A DNA stretch of 64,000 bases from Xanthomonas fragariae (GCF_017603965.1 NZ_CP071955.1:1-64000), one strand, 5' to 3'; positions 20,284 to 29,676 are shown, counted from the first letter of the stretch. The notes: generated from the sequence alone by a model not told the origin. Program-made: numbers and translations.

Positions 20284-21342
20284 ATGGCAAATGCGATTAA
20301 GGGCCGTGGTGCGACCGGCCATCTGCCCGGACGGTTCGAGGTCACCACCCAACGGGCGGTGGACGATGGCTGGTATGTCGACGACAGCGAGGCGTTCGCC
20401 TCGTCCGCATTGCGCACCCAGGTCACCGAGGAAACCGCGCGCAGCATCATCAGCCGCAATCAATCGCCGGACATCGGATTCTCGCAGTCGGTCAATCCGT
20501 ATCGCGGCTGCGAGCATGGCTGTAGCTACTGTTTTGCACGGCCCTCGCACGCGTATCTGAATCTGTCGCCGGGCTTGGATTTCGAAACCAGGTTGTTCGC
20601 AAAACAAATGCGCCGGAACTGCTGCGGCGCGAGTTGTCGCGGCCGGGGTATGTGCCCAGCCCGATTGCGCTGGGCATCAATACTGATGCGTATCAGCCGA
20701 TCGAGCGCAAACACGCGCTGACGCGGCAGTTGATCGAGGTGCTGTGGGAGACGCGCCATCCGTTCACGCTGATCACCAAGAACGCTCTGGTGACGCGCGA
20801 TCTGGATCTGCTCGCCCCGTTGGCATGCGAAGGACTGGTCAATGTGCATTTTTCGGTGACCACCTTGGACCCGCACGTATCGGCCAAACTCAAGCCGCGC
20901 GCGTCCGCACCGCATGCACGTCTGCGCGCAATGCGTGCGCTGCACGAGGCCGGCGTGCCGGTCGGGGTGATGGCCGCGCCGGTGATTGCTTGGATCAACG
21001 ACCACGAATTGGAAGCGATCCTGCAGGCCGCCTCTGGTGCCGGTGCGCACAGTGCCGGCTACGTGCTGCTGCGGCTACAGCACGAGGTGGCGCCGTTGTT
21101 TCGCGACTGGTTGCAAACCCATTACCCGCGCAGCGCGCCGGGCATGTGATGAGCACGATCCAGCAGCTCCGTGGCGGCAAGGATTACGACAGCGCCTTCG
21201 GCGCCCGCATGCGCGGACAAGGCTAATGGCGAGACGCTTCGCTCTCGCCCACCGCCGCGCCGGCTTCGACGTGCGCGCGATGCCGGCGTTGAACACCCGG
21301 AAATTCAGGCGTCTAACTCCGCCTGCCAAGCCGGTGCCGTAA
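20284..21342 (+). pseudogene. Radical-SAM protein (PA0069 family), frameshifted
   Basis: The N-terminal part carries the radical-SAM cluster motif in a [10 protein letters not shown] context (CxxxCxxC, about residue 76). Coding then jumps frame three times. First, near 20607 an A is missing from GCAAAACAAAT. Then near 21145 it leaves the frame ending in SAPGM for GHVMSTIQQLRGG. Finally, near 21226 it reaches the frame with MARRFALAHRRAGFDVRAMP. Read across frames, it follows a full-length family protein of about 350 aa, a DNA-lyase-like radical-SAM subfamily of unknown substrate. Three lesions argue for a dead gene rather than a sequencing slip, although the first is in a short A-run. Confidence 0.8.
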
Positions 21343-21423
21343 TCGCCGCAGGGGCAGTTGTTCTAGGGACGTGAATTCCGGATTCGCAAGAGCGGGCGTG
21401 CTGTTGCCGTTACGAATCCCTAA

Positions 21424-21671
21424 TCCCTAATGATGAATCCTCGTCATACAACACCTGCGCCGACTGGAACAGAATCCAGCTCGTGGCGATGAATTTGTCG
21501 CCGCCGACCCAAGCGGTTGCCGTGGTGGGTGTGGGTGAAGACGGTGGGGGCGATCAGCAGGCTGTCGGTGCGTGGGCGCGCCTTGCGTTGGGAATAGGAA
21601 CTCGTTTTCGCCTTTGTGGTGAACTGCAGCAGTGGTTCGCTGCAAGCCGATGGCCTTGCGTGTTTCGAAAT
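21424..21671 (-). pseudogene. 2OG-Fe(II) oxygenase C-terminal fragment
   Basis: On the minus strand, pieces in different frames read like the C-terminal half of a small 2-oxoglutarate/iron dioxygenase: KGENEFLFPTQ, then SLLIAPTVFTHTHHGNR (with the distal metal-binding histidine region). After a frameshift comes GGDKFIATSWILFQSAQVLY. The N-terminal half is missing. The gene is cut exactly where the IS4-type deletion derivative starts (21672), so insertion and deletion probably destroyed it. Identification is by recall of the family pattern, not by a search. Confidence 0.5.
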
Positions 21672-22380
21672 GCTGTTCACTTAAGCGGAGCAGCCTTTCG
21701 ATCTACCGGATAGCGGGTCTTCGAGATCTTCACCGTCCTTGGCCGCGTAGGCATTCGAGGAACAGGCTCGCGATGCCCGAGCGAAGTTGGGATAGGCGTC
21801 TTCCTGTGGCGGAAGCCGGATTGGCTGCGGCCATCACGATGAGTTGCACTGCGATGTACTGGCAGACCGGTGTGAATCGGATGTCCGCAGGCGTTGTGCC
21901 AAACGCCACAGCTGCCTGACCGGCTTCACGTCCAATGATGTTGTAAGCCAGCAACAACCCCCAGACTTCCTGGTACACCAAGTCGATCTTCTTGCTGCGT
22001 AAGGTCGTCGCGTTGTGCTGCATCGAGCTTTTGATGTCGCGCAAACCCAGTTCGATTTCCCATCGCTGCTGGTAAAGCGTTGCGACAGACTTGGCGCTGT
22101 AAGTGGTGGCAGGCAGCGAGGTCAGTACCGACTTTTCTCTTCCCCTGATGCAGATAGCTCACTTCACGCACGTCCCAGTGCGTGGGAAGCGCTGGATTGC
22201 GTTTTCTGGGTGCGAGCTCGTGCACCGGCTCCACCGGAATATTCTGCGTAAAAGTGCTCAGGTTGGAGAAGTTGAACAGGTCGCCAAGGTCGAACAGCTG
22301 CTGTTGAAGGGACACAAAAAAATCCGATACCAGAAGTCTGGTATCGGATTTTCGGTGACTCATTTGCTTAAGTGAACAGC
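21672..22380 (-). mobile_element. Internally deleted IS4-type element, copy 2
   Basis: Almost identical to 2891-3599, with better preserved ends (CTGTTCACTTAAGC and GCTTAAGTGAACAG). Its right flank shares ACCGCTATGCGGGGGTTTTC with copy 1, so the true end may be about 22405. The left outer flank is not shared, which may mark an imprecise or truncated end. It separates the dioxygenase fragment from the FadL-type porin gene. Confidence 0.75.
21730..22363 (-). pseudogene. IS4-family transposase, internally deleted (copy 2)
   Basis: The N-terminal 45 residues join the C-terminal part through STFTQNIPVEPVHELAPRKR, as in copy 1. Here the frame stays open over the junction and breaks later, near 22135 (a TTTTCTCTTCCCC run), before the YQQRWEIELGLRDIK region. 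This copy shows that the deletion itself was in frame or nearly so, and that frameshifts came later and separately in each copy. Confidence 0.8.
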
Positions 22381-22427
22381 ATTACCGCTATGCGGGGGTT
22401 TTCATCACATAACGCGCGCTGTGACGA

Positions 22428-23768
22428 TCAGAACTTGTAGTTGATCGAAGCGGCCAGCACGTCGCCCTTCACCGTATAGCTGCCAGCCAGACGGTCGCCG
22501 GTGGCGCTGCGGGTGTCGCTGGTCGGGTCACTGGTGAACAGGTGGGTGTAACCGAAGTTGTATTCGGCCTGCTGCGACGGGTGCCAGCTCAGACCCAGTG
22601 ACACCCACTTGCGGCTGGCATCCGGCACGCGCACGTCGCGATGGTCTGCGGTGGTGGGGGTCTGGTCGTACGCCACACCGCCACGCAATGTCAGCGTATC
22701 GCTCATGCGGTAGTCGGCACCGATCGAGGCGAAGGTCGTGTCGCGGTAGGAAAAGTCCAGCACGCTGTCGGGCTGATTGGAGGCGAAGTCCACGGTCACC
22801 TGGTCGAACTTACTCCAGGCGGTGCGGGTGACGTCGGCCATGATCGACCACTGCTCGTTCACGTTGTGCGTGAAGCTGGCGGTGGCGGTGGCCGGCAGCT
22901 TGACGGTAGCGCGGCCCTTGGTATCGACAAAGGTACCCGGTGCGGCGACACCCAACACGCTTGCGGCGCTGCCCGGCACGGTGAAGTCGGCGTCGCCGTC
23001 GGTGATCTTATGCTCCACTTCCGAGCGGTAGCTGAAGCCTATATGGGTGTTCTCATCAATGCTGAACAAGCCACCGAGGGTGAAGCCCACTTCGGTGCTG
23101 TCGCCCTTGATGCGCGAGTAACCGTCGGCGCTGCCTGGGGCGAAACCCGGCGCGCGACGCGCGGCCAGAATGCTGCCGAAATCTACCGCGCTGGCCAGAT
23201 CGATATCCAGACGCTCGGCAAACACCGAGGCACCGAACGACACATACGGGTTCACGTCGTAGGAGAACGCGACGTTGAAGTCGATCGCCTGCAGCTCGGT
23301 GTGGGTGCCGTGGTAGCGGCCGGCCCAATCACGGTCGTATTCGGTCTTGAAGCCGAACGGCACGGTCAGCGAGGTGCCAAGGTGCATGCTGTCGTTCTCA
23401 CCGAACGGCACATGGAAGTACACCGCCGGGACCGGCGCGATCATGCCAGCGTCGCTGCCATTGCCGCCGGAGACCGGGGCACCGTTGGCGTAGGTGGCGT
23501 TGTCAGGCTGGAACTTGGCCGAGAAGCCGATGACGCTGACGTCGGCCTGAAACAGGCGACCGTCCAGCTGGCGCATGCCGGCCGGGTTGTTGGCAATGAT
23601 CGAGGCATCGTCCGGGGCGCTACCGGAACCTGCGAAGGCGCGGCCAAGACCCTTGGCGCTGTTTTCTTTCAGCTGGAATGCGGCGCCATGTGCCTGGCCA
23701 ACGGCCATTACGCCAGCGATACCGGCGGCCAACAGGGTGGCGCGGCTGAGAGTGGAAGCGGTAGACAT
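22428..23768 (-). CDS. OmpP1/FadL-family outer membrane transporter
   Basis: This 446-aa outer-membrane beta-barrel of the FadL/TodX family takes up long-chain fatty acids or other hydrophobic compounds. The ATG at 23768 gives a signal peptide (LLAAGIAGVMAVGQAHG) followed by AAFQLKENSAKGLGRAFAG, the conserved N-terminal plug with the downstream NPAGM motif. It ends in a barrel-type terminal strand with phenylalanine last (AASINYKF). A ribosome-binding site (GGAGAG) precedes this ATG. The open frame continues upstream of it without protein-like sequence. Transcribed divergently from the rhomboid gene. Confidence 0.92.
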   Translation of the reverse strand: MSTASTLSRATLLAAGIAGVMAVGQAHGAAFQLKENSAKGLGRAFAGSGSAPDDASIIANNPAGMRQLDGRLFQADVSVIGFSAKFQPDNATYANGAPVSGGNGSDAGMIAPVPAVYFHVPFGENDSMHLGTSLTVPFGFKTEYDRDWAGRYHGTHTELQAIDFNVAFSYDVNPYVSFGASVFAERLDIDLASAVDFGSILAARRAPGFAPGSADGYSRIKGDSTEVGFTLGGLFSIDENTHIGFSYRSEVEHKITDGDADFTVPGSAASVLGVAAPGTFVDTKGRATVKLPATATASFTHNVNEQWSIMADVTRTAWSKFDQVTVDFASNQPDSVLDFSYRDTTFASIGADYRMSDTLTLRGGVAYDQTPTTADHRDVRVPDASRKWVSLGLSWHPSQQAEYNFGYTHLFTSDPTSDTRSATGDRLAGSYTVKGDVLAASINYKF

Positions 23769-23986
23769 AAGCGTAGTGCTCTCCGGATAAAAACTGCAGT
23801 GGTAGGTACAGCGTCCGCACCCAGCGCCAAGTGGCTGCTGGAGCGCGCCGGAGCCCCTCCCCCGACCAACGACGCCGTACGCAGTATAACCAGGACGATT
23901 AACCGAACAATAACGAAGTGCGTTTTGGCCGGCTGGACAAGACAGGGGTGGGTTCAGGACCGTGAACCCGCTAGAGTGCCACTCCG

Positions 23987-24679
23987 ATGTTCGTCTCGAT
24001 CCCCTCCCGCAAGAAATCCGCGCCGCGCTGGGCGGTGCCGCTGCTGTTCGCAATCGTCTGGCTGGCCTATCTGTGGTCGATCAGCCGACCGGGCGAAGCG
24101 CGCAGCACGCTGTGGCTTGACTGGGGGGCACTTTCCAGCGGCGTGTCCAACCTAGGCGACTGGTGGGCCACATTACGCGACGGCAGCGTGCTGCGGCTGT
24201 TCACCGCCTTGTTTCTGCACGCGGACTGGTCGCACCTGCTCGGCAACTTGGTGTTCCTGTTGATCTTCGGGTTGCCGGCCGAGCGCATCCTGGGTCCATG
24301 GCGGCTGCTGCTGTTGTTCCTGGTTGGTGGCGCGGCGTCCAACTTGGCGGCGATCTTTGCGATCGGCACGCCGGACCGGGTGATCATCGGCGCCTCGGGC
24401 GCGGTGTCGGCGTTGATCGGCACTTATCTGGCGCTGTTTCCCGGCGCCAAGCTGGGCGTGGTGTTGCCGCTGGGGGTGTTTCTGGAATTCATCCGCGTGC
24501 CTGCGCCTTTGCTGATCGGTGTCTGGGCGCTGCTGCAGGTGGTGTTCGCCTACATCGGCCCGGCGTTCGGCATGGTGGCGTGGTCGGCGCATATCGCCGG
24601 TTTCGCGTTCGGCATCGTCTATGGGTTGTACGTGCGCGCGGCGATCGCGCGGCGGCTGCGCAAGCGCCACGGGTTTTAG
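23987..24679 (+). CDS. Rhomboid-family intramembrane serine protease
   Basis: This 230-aa protein with six membrane helices has the rhomboid catalytic serine motif GASGAVS (about residue 136) and catalytic histidine in SAHIAGFAFG. The conserved HADWSHLLGN lies in the second helix and supports the oxyanion site. Rhomboids cleave membrane proteins within the bilayer; the substrate is unknown here. It is oriented divergently from the porin gene, with the 218-bp gap presumably holding both promoters. Confidence 0.92.
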   Translation: MFVSIPSRKKSAPRWAVPLLFAIVWLAYLWSISRPGEARSTLWLDWGALSSGVSNLGDWWATLRDGSVLRLFTALFLHADWSHLLGNLVFLLIFGLPAERILGPWRLLLLFLVGGAASNLAAIFAIGTPDRVIIGASGAVSALIGTYLALFPGAKLGVVLPLGVFLEFIRVPAPLLIGVWALLQVVFAYIGPAFGMVAWSAHIAGFAFGIVYGLYVRAAIARRLRKRHGF

Positions 24680-24771
24680 CGCGGCGCGCAAACCGTCGCT
24701 AACGCTCGTTGATGGCAGCGCGAGCGTGCGATGGCGGCTCTCTTGCACTGCCTTGGGCGCGTTGGCGCGCC

Positions 24772-24777
24772 TATAAT
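24772..24777 (+). promoter_or_regulatory. -10 element TATAAT, 6 nt before the DUF1820 gene
   Basis: A perfect TATAAT is followed by six bases and the ATG at 24784, so transcription would start at the start codon itself. No ribosome-binding site fits in that space. This is the clearest leaderless candidate in the window. Confidence 0.6.
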
Positions 24778-24783
24778 TGCGGC

Positions 24784-25104
24784 ATGTCCAAGCCTCTGTA
24801 CAAAGTCACCTTCCTCAATCACGGCAAGGTGTACGAGCTCTACGCGCGCCAGGTCACCGGCAGTCATCTGTGGGGCTTCAACCAGATTGGCGAGCTGGTA
24901 TTGGACGTGCACGACGGTGTGGTGGTCGATCCCACCGAAGAGCGCCTACGCGAAGAGTTCGGCAACACCAAGACCTTGCACCTGCCGATGCAGAGCATCG
25001 TGCGCATCGAAGAAGTGGAGAAGAAAGGCCAGTCGGTGATTCGCGATGCCACTACCGGCGACAAGGTGGTCACGCCGTTTCCGTCGCCGACCAAACCACG
25101 CTGA
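24784..25104 (+). CDS. DUF1820 family protein
   Basis: This 106-aa protein opens MSKPLYKVTFLNHGKVYELY and has GSHLWGFNQIGELVLD, typical of the conserved DUF1820 family of gammaproteobacteria, whose function is unknown. It is soluble with no signal or membrane segment. The ATG at 24784 is chosen because it matches the family start and sits 6 nt after a TATAAT. The stop codon overlaps the start of the downstream dehydrogenase (TGATG), so the two are translationally coupled. Confidence 0.88.
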   Translation: MSKPLYKVTFLNHGKVYELYARQVTGSHLWGFNQIGELVLDVHDGVVVDPTEERLREEFGNTKTLHLPMQSIVRIEEVEKKGQSVIRDATTGDKVVTPFPSPTKPR

Positions 25105-26090
25105 TGCGCATCCTGGTGCCCGACGACTATCAGGGCGCGGTGCGTCAGCTGCCGTGTTTGCAGCGGCTGCAAGGGCACGATGTACAGGTGTTGGGCGCGT
25201 TGGCGACCGATCCCAACGAATGGGCGCAGCGTCTGGTGCAAGCCGATGCGCTGGTGTTGATCCGCGAGCGCACGCGCGTGGACGCCACGCTGCTGCGGCG
25301 CTTGCCGCGGCTCAAGCTCATCAGTCAGACCGGACGGGTGGGCGCGCATGTGGATGTGGCCGCATGCACTGAATTTGGGGTGGCGGTGGCCGAAGGCGTC
25401 GGCTCGTCGGTGGCGCCAGCCGAACTGACATGGGCCTTGATCTTGTCAGCCAGCCGTCGTTTGAGCGAGTACCAGCGCGCGTTGCATCAAGGCCGCTGGC
25501 AAGCACTCGGCGATCCGGGTGTGGGACGCGTGCTGCACGAGCGCACGCTGGGCATCTGGAGTTATGGGCGGATCGGCCAGCGCGTGGCCAATTTTGGACG
25601 CGCGTTCGGCATGCAGGTGCTGGTGTGGGGCGGCGAAGACTCCTGTGCCAAAGCCGCGCGCGATGGGTTCGAAATCGCTGAAAGCCGTGAGGACTTGTTC
25701 GAACGTAGCGACGTGCTGTCGCTGCATCGGCGCCTCACTGCGCAGACTCGCCATCACGTGAGCGCGCAGGATCTGGCGCGCATGCGTGGCGATGCCTTGC
25801 TGGTCAATACCAGCCGTGCCGAATTGATCGCACCCGGTGCGTTGTTGGCCGCACTCGACGCCGGTCGGCCAGCACAGGCAGCAGTGGATGTGTTCGAACG
25901 CGAACCGCTGCTGGATCCGCGCGATCCGCTGTTGCAGCATCCGCGGGTGTTGGCGACGCCGCATTTGGGCTACGTAGAACGTGACAGCTACGCTCTGTAT
26001 TTCGAAGCCGCGTTCGACAATGTGCGGGCGTTTGCGGCGGGCACGCCGCGCAATCTGGTCAATCTCGAAGCGTTGGCGACTGCGCGATAA
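25104..26090 (+). CDS. D-2-hydroxyacid dehydrogenase family protein
   Basis: This 328-aa NAD-dependent dehydrogenase of the D-isomer 2-hydroxyacid family is in the same fold class as phosphoglycerate and formate dehydrogenases. The catalytic triad is visible as the arginine in NTSRAELI, glutamate in VFEREPLLD and histidine in ATPHLGYVE. The nucleotide-binding loop reads GIWSYGRIGQR, with serine where the first glycine of GxGxxG is usual. The substrate cannot be predicted. Its ATG overlaps the stop of the DUF1820 gene, so they form a two-gene operon. Confidence 0.9.
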   Translation: MRILVPDDYQGAVRQLPCLQRLQGHDVQVLGALATDPNEWAQRLVQADALVLIRERTRVDATLLRRLPRLKLISQTGRVGAHVDVAACTEFGVAVAEGVGSSVAPAELTWALILSASRRLSEYQRALHQGRWQALGDPGVGRVLHERTLGIWSYGRIGQRVANFGRAFGMQVLVWGGEDSCAKAARDGFEIAESREDLFERSDVLSLHRRLTAQTRHHVSAQDLARMRGDALLVNTSRAELIAPGALLAALDAGRPAQAAVDVFEREPLLDPRDPLLQHPRVLATPHLGYVERDSYALYFEAAFDNVRAFAAGTPRNLVNLEALATAR

Positions 26091-26468
26091 TGATCGGTTG
26101 AGCAGTAGATCGCGTGCGCCTTGAAGCAAGGCGGCCATCGTGGGATGGGCATCTCCAGCAAAGCGCTACATCTCCAGCAAAGCGCTACGCCTTAACGGCG
26201 CGCTGCAACGAGGCCTTGCAGCGCGACCCGCGACGCCGCGCGTGCGGCTGCAGTAGTCACTGATCGGGCAGCGCATCGCGTCAAGCGTTGGGTGCGCATT
26301 GGAAACTACAGGAAAGCTGCTCGCGACCAGTCACTCCGGGAAGCATGTGCTTCTCGACGATCGATGGCGTGGTTGCCAATCGCTCGGTCACGATCCCCGC
26401 ACTTTTCCGCTTCGCCAAACACTGCAGGTGTGAGGCAGCTGCAGTACTTCTTGTCTTGGTCTTGCGCC
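26091..26468. other. Gene-free stretch between convergent genes
   Basis: 378 bp between the dehydrogenase and the convergent protease gene. It holds a tandem pair of a 20-bp unit (CATCTCCAGCAAAGCGCTAC about 26149-26188). Nothing else is recognised. Confidence 0.4.
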
Positions 26469-27905
26469 TTACTTGACCGGTTCGGTCCGCTTGGGCTTGT
26501 CTGCAGTGGCTGGACGTGCTGCTGCCGGTTTCGGCTCGGCTGCTGTCTTGGTCGCCCTTGCCTTCTGTGCCGCCTGTGCCCTGGCCTTGAGCGCGGCTTG
26601 CGCCTTGGCGGCCGAGCCGGGCTGCTTGAGTTCGGCCAATGCGGTGGCGATCGGGCCATCGCCCGGCAGCACGTCGCCGGTCCTGTAGCCCTCCTCACCC
26701 TCTTCGTCGCCACGCAGATGGCCGGGCAAGGTGGCTTCGCTGTAGTCGGTCAGGCTGGCCGGCACGTCGGTATCGCCCGGTTGCGGTTCGGGGGTGAGCA
26801 GCACTTCCGGCACGATGCCGCTGGCCTGGATCGACTTGCCGCTTGGCGTGTAATAGCGCGCGGTGGTGAGCTTGACAGAGTCGCCGTTGTCCAGCGGCAA
26901 CACCGTCTGCACGGAGCCCTTGCCGAAGGTGCGGCTGCCGATGACGCGCGCGCGCTGGTTGTCGCGCAGCGCGCCGGCCAGCACTTCCGAGGCGCTGGCC
27001 GAGCCGGCGTCGACGAGGACGACGACCGGTGCGCCGCCGAGCAGATCGCCCGGGGTGGCGTCGAACTTGGCATCGCTGATCGAGATGCGCCCGCGCGTGC
27101 TGACGATGTTGCCCTTGTCGAGTAGATCGTCGGCAACCTGCACTGCCGAGGTCAGCAGACCACCGGGGTTGCTGCGCAGATCCAGCACCAGGCCGCGTAG
27201 CTTGCCGCCGGCCTGTAGCTGCTTGAGGTTCTTCTGAAAGTTAGCCCCGGTGTCGGCCTGGAAGGTGCTGATGCGGATGTAGCCATAGCCGGGTTCGAGC
27301 AGCTTGCTGCGCACGCTGGCCACGCGAATGGTCTCGCGCTGCAAGGTTACGTCGAACGGTTTGGGCGCCTTGTCGCGCAGGATCGTCAGCACGACCTTGC
27401 TGCCGGATTCGCCGCGCAGCGGTTCCATCGCCTTGCTGGCATCGATCGGCTTGCCATCGATGGCCACGATCACATCGCCGGCACGAATACCGGCGCGTGC
27501 AGCCGGGGTGTCGTCAATCGGCGCAATTACCTTGAGCGTGTTGTCCTGCTGTTGCAGCAATTCCACGCCGATGCCGTCGTAGGCGCCAGTGGCCTGTTCG
27601 TCAAAGGCTTTGGCGTCTTCCTTGTCGAAATAAGTGCTGTGCGGGTCCAGATCCGAGAGCAGGCCGCGCACCGCTGCGTGCATCAGCTTTTTGTCTTCGA
27701 CCGGATCGACGTAGGCCTGCTTGACTGCGTTGTACACCGCCACAAAGCGGCGGATCTCGTCCAGCGGCACCTTTGAGATGGCGGCTTCATTGGCTTCCGG
27801 ATCGTCCGCAGTGGCCTGGGCCGCAGCGGGACGGGCGGTCTGCGTCCAACCAGGCGACGCGAACAAGGCCAACAACAGGGCAACGGACAGGACGGCTACG
27901 CGCAT
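26469..27905 (-). CDS. Carboxy-terminal processing protease (S41 family)
   Basis: This periplasmic protease trims or degrades cell-envelope proteins, 478 aa. The ATG at 27905 is used: it has GGAG at the right spacing and starts the signal peptide (MRVAVLSVALLLALFASPGWTQ, given in part). A PDZ domain (about residues 95-180) precedes the S41 catalytic core with the serine in AGSASASEVL and lysine in SRTFGKGSVQ. The last about 60 residues are Ala/Lys-rich and probably disordered. The envC-like gene lies just upstream on the same strand, an arrangement common in gammaproteobacteria. Confidence 0.92.
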   Translation of the reverse strand: MRVAVLSVALLLALFASPGWTQTARPAAAQATADDPEANEAAISKVPLDEIRRFVAVYNAVKQAYVDPVEDKKLMHAAVRGLLSDLDPHSTYFDKEDAKAFDEQATGAYDGIGVELLQQQDNTLKVIAPIDDTPAARAGIRAGDVIVAIDGKPIDASKAMEPLRGESGSKVVLTILRDKAPKPFDVTLQRETIRVASVRSKLLEPGYGYIRISTFQADTGANFQKNLKQLQAGGKLRGLVLDLRSNPGGLLTSAVQVADDLLDKGNIVSTRGRISISDAKFDATPGDLLGGAPVVVLVDAGSASASEVLAGALRDNQRARVIGSRTFGKGSVQTVLPLDNGDSVKLTTARYYTPSGKSIQASGIVPEVLLTPEPQPGDTDVPASLTDYSEATLPGHLRGDEEGEEGYRTGDVLPGDGPIATALAELKQPGSAAKAQAALKARAQAAQKARATKTAAEPKPAAARPATADKPKRTEPVK

Positions 27906-28009
27906 GAAGCACTCCGACAAAGAGACAAGACGCCCCGCACGACGGAGCTGGCTGGATTATGCGCGAAGCTGCAGTAAATCCGCGTTGAATTGCTGGCGGC
28001 GCGCCGCAC

Positions 28010-29308
28010 TCAGCGACGCTGCAACCAGCTCGATGGATCCACCGGCTGACCATTGCGACGTAGCTCGAAGTACAACGCCGGCACGCCCTGCCCCCCCGAG
28101 CTGCCGACCTTGGCCACTGCTTCGCCGCGTTTGATGGACGCGCCGGCATCGCGCAACAGCGTGTCGTTATGCGCGTACAGGCTCATGTAGCCGTTGCCGT
28201 GGTCCACGATCAGGATCATGCCGTAGCCGGTCATCCAGTCGGAGAACACCACGGTGCCGTCAGCCACTGCGGTGACGGTGCTGCCCTTGGGCGCGCCGAT
28301 CAGCACGCCCTTGCTGGTGTGGCCGTCCGGCAAGGTGGCATCGAAGCGGGCCAGCAAGTTGCCCGACACCGGCCAGCTGAGCCCACCCACCTTGGGCGCC
28401 GGTGCGCTGGCGATCAGCTTGGGCGGGGTCTTGCCGGGACGATCAGGGCGATCGGATTTGCTGTGCTTGGCCTGCGCTGCGGCCTCGGCAGCTGCACGTT
28501 TGGCGGCGGCACGTCGTTCGGCTTCGGCCTTGGCAGCAGCTGCGCGCAGATTGGCGAGCAGTTGTTCCAGCGACTGGGCGTCCTGGCCCAGGGCTTTTTC
28601 GCGTTCGGCGTGTTGTTTGTAGCGGTCGTCCAGTTGTGCGACGGTGGCCGCCTGCTGCGAGCGATCTTTCTGCAGCGAGGACGCCTGGGCCTTCTGTCGC
28701 GCACGCGCCGCATCCAGTGCCTGGCGACGACTGGCGATGTCCTGTTCCACTTTCGCCAAGGCATCCAACTGCGTGGTCAGCGCCTGGATACGCTGCGCAC
28801 GTGCGTTCTGCACATAGCGGTGATCTGCCAGCATGCGTGTGGCATCGCCAACGGTATCTTGCGATAGCAACACCTTCAACGGTGCATTGCGGCCGACCTG
28901 ATCGGCGGCGCGCAACAACGTAGCCAGTTGCACGCGCTGACTTTGCAGGCCGCGCTGCAATTGCGCGCGGTCCTGTTGCAGGTTGGACAGGTGTTGTTCC
29001 TGTTCGTGCATCGCTGTTTCGGTCTCGCTCAATGCGCGTGCAGTCTTGGCCACCTTCTCGTCGGCCTGGCGCAGCTGCTGGGCAGCGGTACCGCGCTTGC
29101 CTTCCAGTTCGCGCCGATCAGCGCTGATGGTCTTCAACTCATCGCGCAGCTGCTGCAGTTTGCGCTCGGTTTCGCGCTGGCTCTGCGCATCCGCTCCCGC
29201 GCTGGCCAGCAGTGCGCAAGCCAGCACGGTCGCTGCTAGCCACACGCGTCCACCGCCGATGGCGGGAGCAAACGGCAGGCGCGGCAGCGGTGCGGGCGAA
29301 GGGGGCAA
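28010..29308 (-). CDS. EnvC-like murein hydrolase activator (M23 domain)
   Basis: This periplasmic coiled-coil protein ends in a LytM/M23 domain. It has a signal peptide (VWLAATVLACALLASAGADA), long coiled coils with Gln/Arg/Ala heptads (about residues 40-270) and a C-terminal M23 domain (GVLIGAPKGSTVTAVADGTV onward). The final catalytic HxH is replaced (PALYFELR), so it is an activator of amidases, as EnvC is for FtsEX-controlled septal splitting, not an enzyme. The start is uncertain. The frame is open to 29542, but a TACAAT hexamer at 29341-29346 and the divergent small gene favour the TTG at 29308 (or the GTG at 29248). Confidence 0.85.
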   Translation of the reverse strand: MPPSPAPLPRLPFAPAIGGGRVWLAATVLACALLASAGADAQSQRETERKLQQLRDELKTISADRRELEGKRGTAAQQLRQADEKVAKTARALSETETAMHEQEQHLSNLQQDRAQLQRGLQSQRVQLATLLRAADQVGRNAPLKVLLSQDTVGDATRMLADHRYVQNARAQRIQALTTQLDALAKVEQDIASRRQALDAARARQKAQASSLQKDRSQQAATVAQLDDRYKQHAEREKALGQDAQSLEQLLANLRAAAAKAEAERRAAAKRAAAEAAAQAKHSKSDRPDRPGKTPPKLIASAPAPKVGGLSWPVSGNLLARFDATLPDGHTSKGVLIGAPKGSTVTAVADGTVVFSDWMTGYGMILIVDHGNGYMSLYAHNDTLLRDAGASIKRGEAVAKVGSSGGQGVPALYFELRRNGQPVDPSSWLQRR

Positions 29309-29405
29309 CGAAAGGTCCAGTAACTTCAGGCAGGTGCGCGATTGTAGCCAAGCATGGTGTGATCGCCGCCACGCACCAGACAAGCGCCGCCGCGCGAGGT
29401 TCAGC

Positions 29406-29567
29406 ATGAAGCCCCAGTATCTTCTGCTGGCGTTGTCCGCGGTCTGCACAAGCGCCTGGGCCGACGAGGACATCAGCGAGGTCGACGGCCGCATCAGCCC
29501 CAAGATCGCCGTGGTCAGCGGCGCCACCGCGCGCAGCTTCAATAGCGACGTTGCTCAGAAGGAATGA
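29406..29567 (+). CDS. Small predicted secreted protein, 53 aa
   Basis: MKPQYLLLALSAVCTSAWA is a textbook signal peptide, followed by a 34-residue mature part that starts DEDISEVDGRISPK. The ATG has GAGG 9 bp upstream. It is divergent from the envC-like gene. No family is recognised. It may be a real small exported peptide or the stump of a longer gene. Confidence 0.45.
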   Translation: MKPQYLLLALSAVCTSAWADEDISEVDGRISPKIAVVSGATARSFNSDVAQKE

Positions 29568-29676
29568 CGCGCTACCACGCGGAGTTCTTGTGTCGACGCA
29601 CCGCAGAGCGCCTCGCACTCACCGCAACGTCCAAAACACGCTCTAAAATCGGGATTCTGCCGCACGAGGAGTTCCG

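Noticed and set aside
22641..24155. 504-aa plus-strand open frame antisense to the FadL-type porin gene
   Set aside because: High GC makes long antisense frames common. The translation is low-complexity Val/Gly/Arg/His without motifs, while the minus strand has a clear porin with signal peptide.
26149..26188. Two tandem copies of a 20-bp unit as a possible CRISPR or iteron array
   Set aside because: Only two units, no spacers and no further copies. No CRISPR array or cas gene is seen anywhere in the window.
29309..29542. Longer N-terminus for the EnvC-like protein
   Set aside because: It would put about 80-130 basic residues before the signal peptide and overlap the divergent small gene; the TACAAT at 29341-29346 argues for a start downstream of it.
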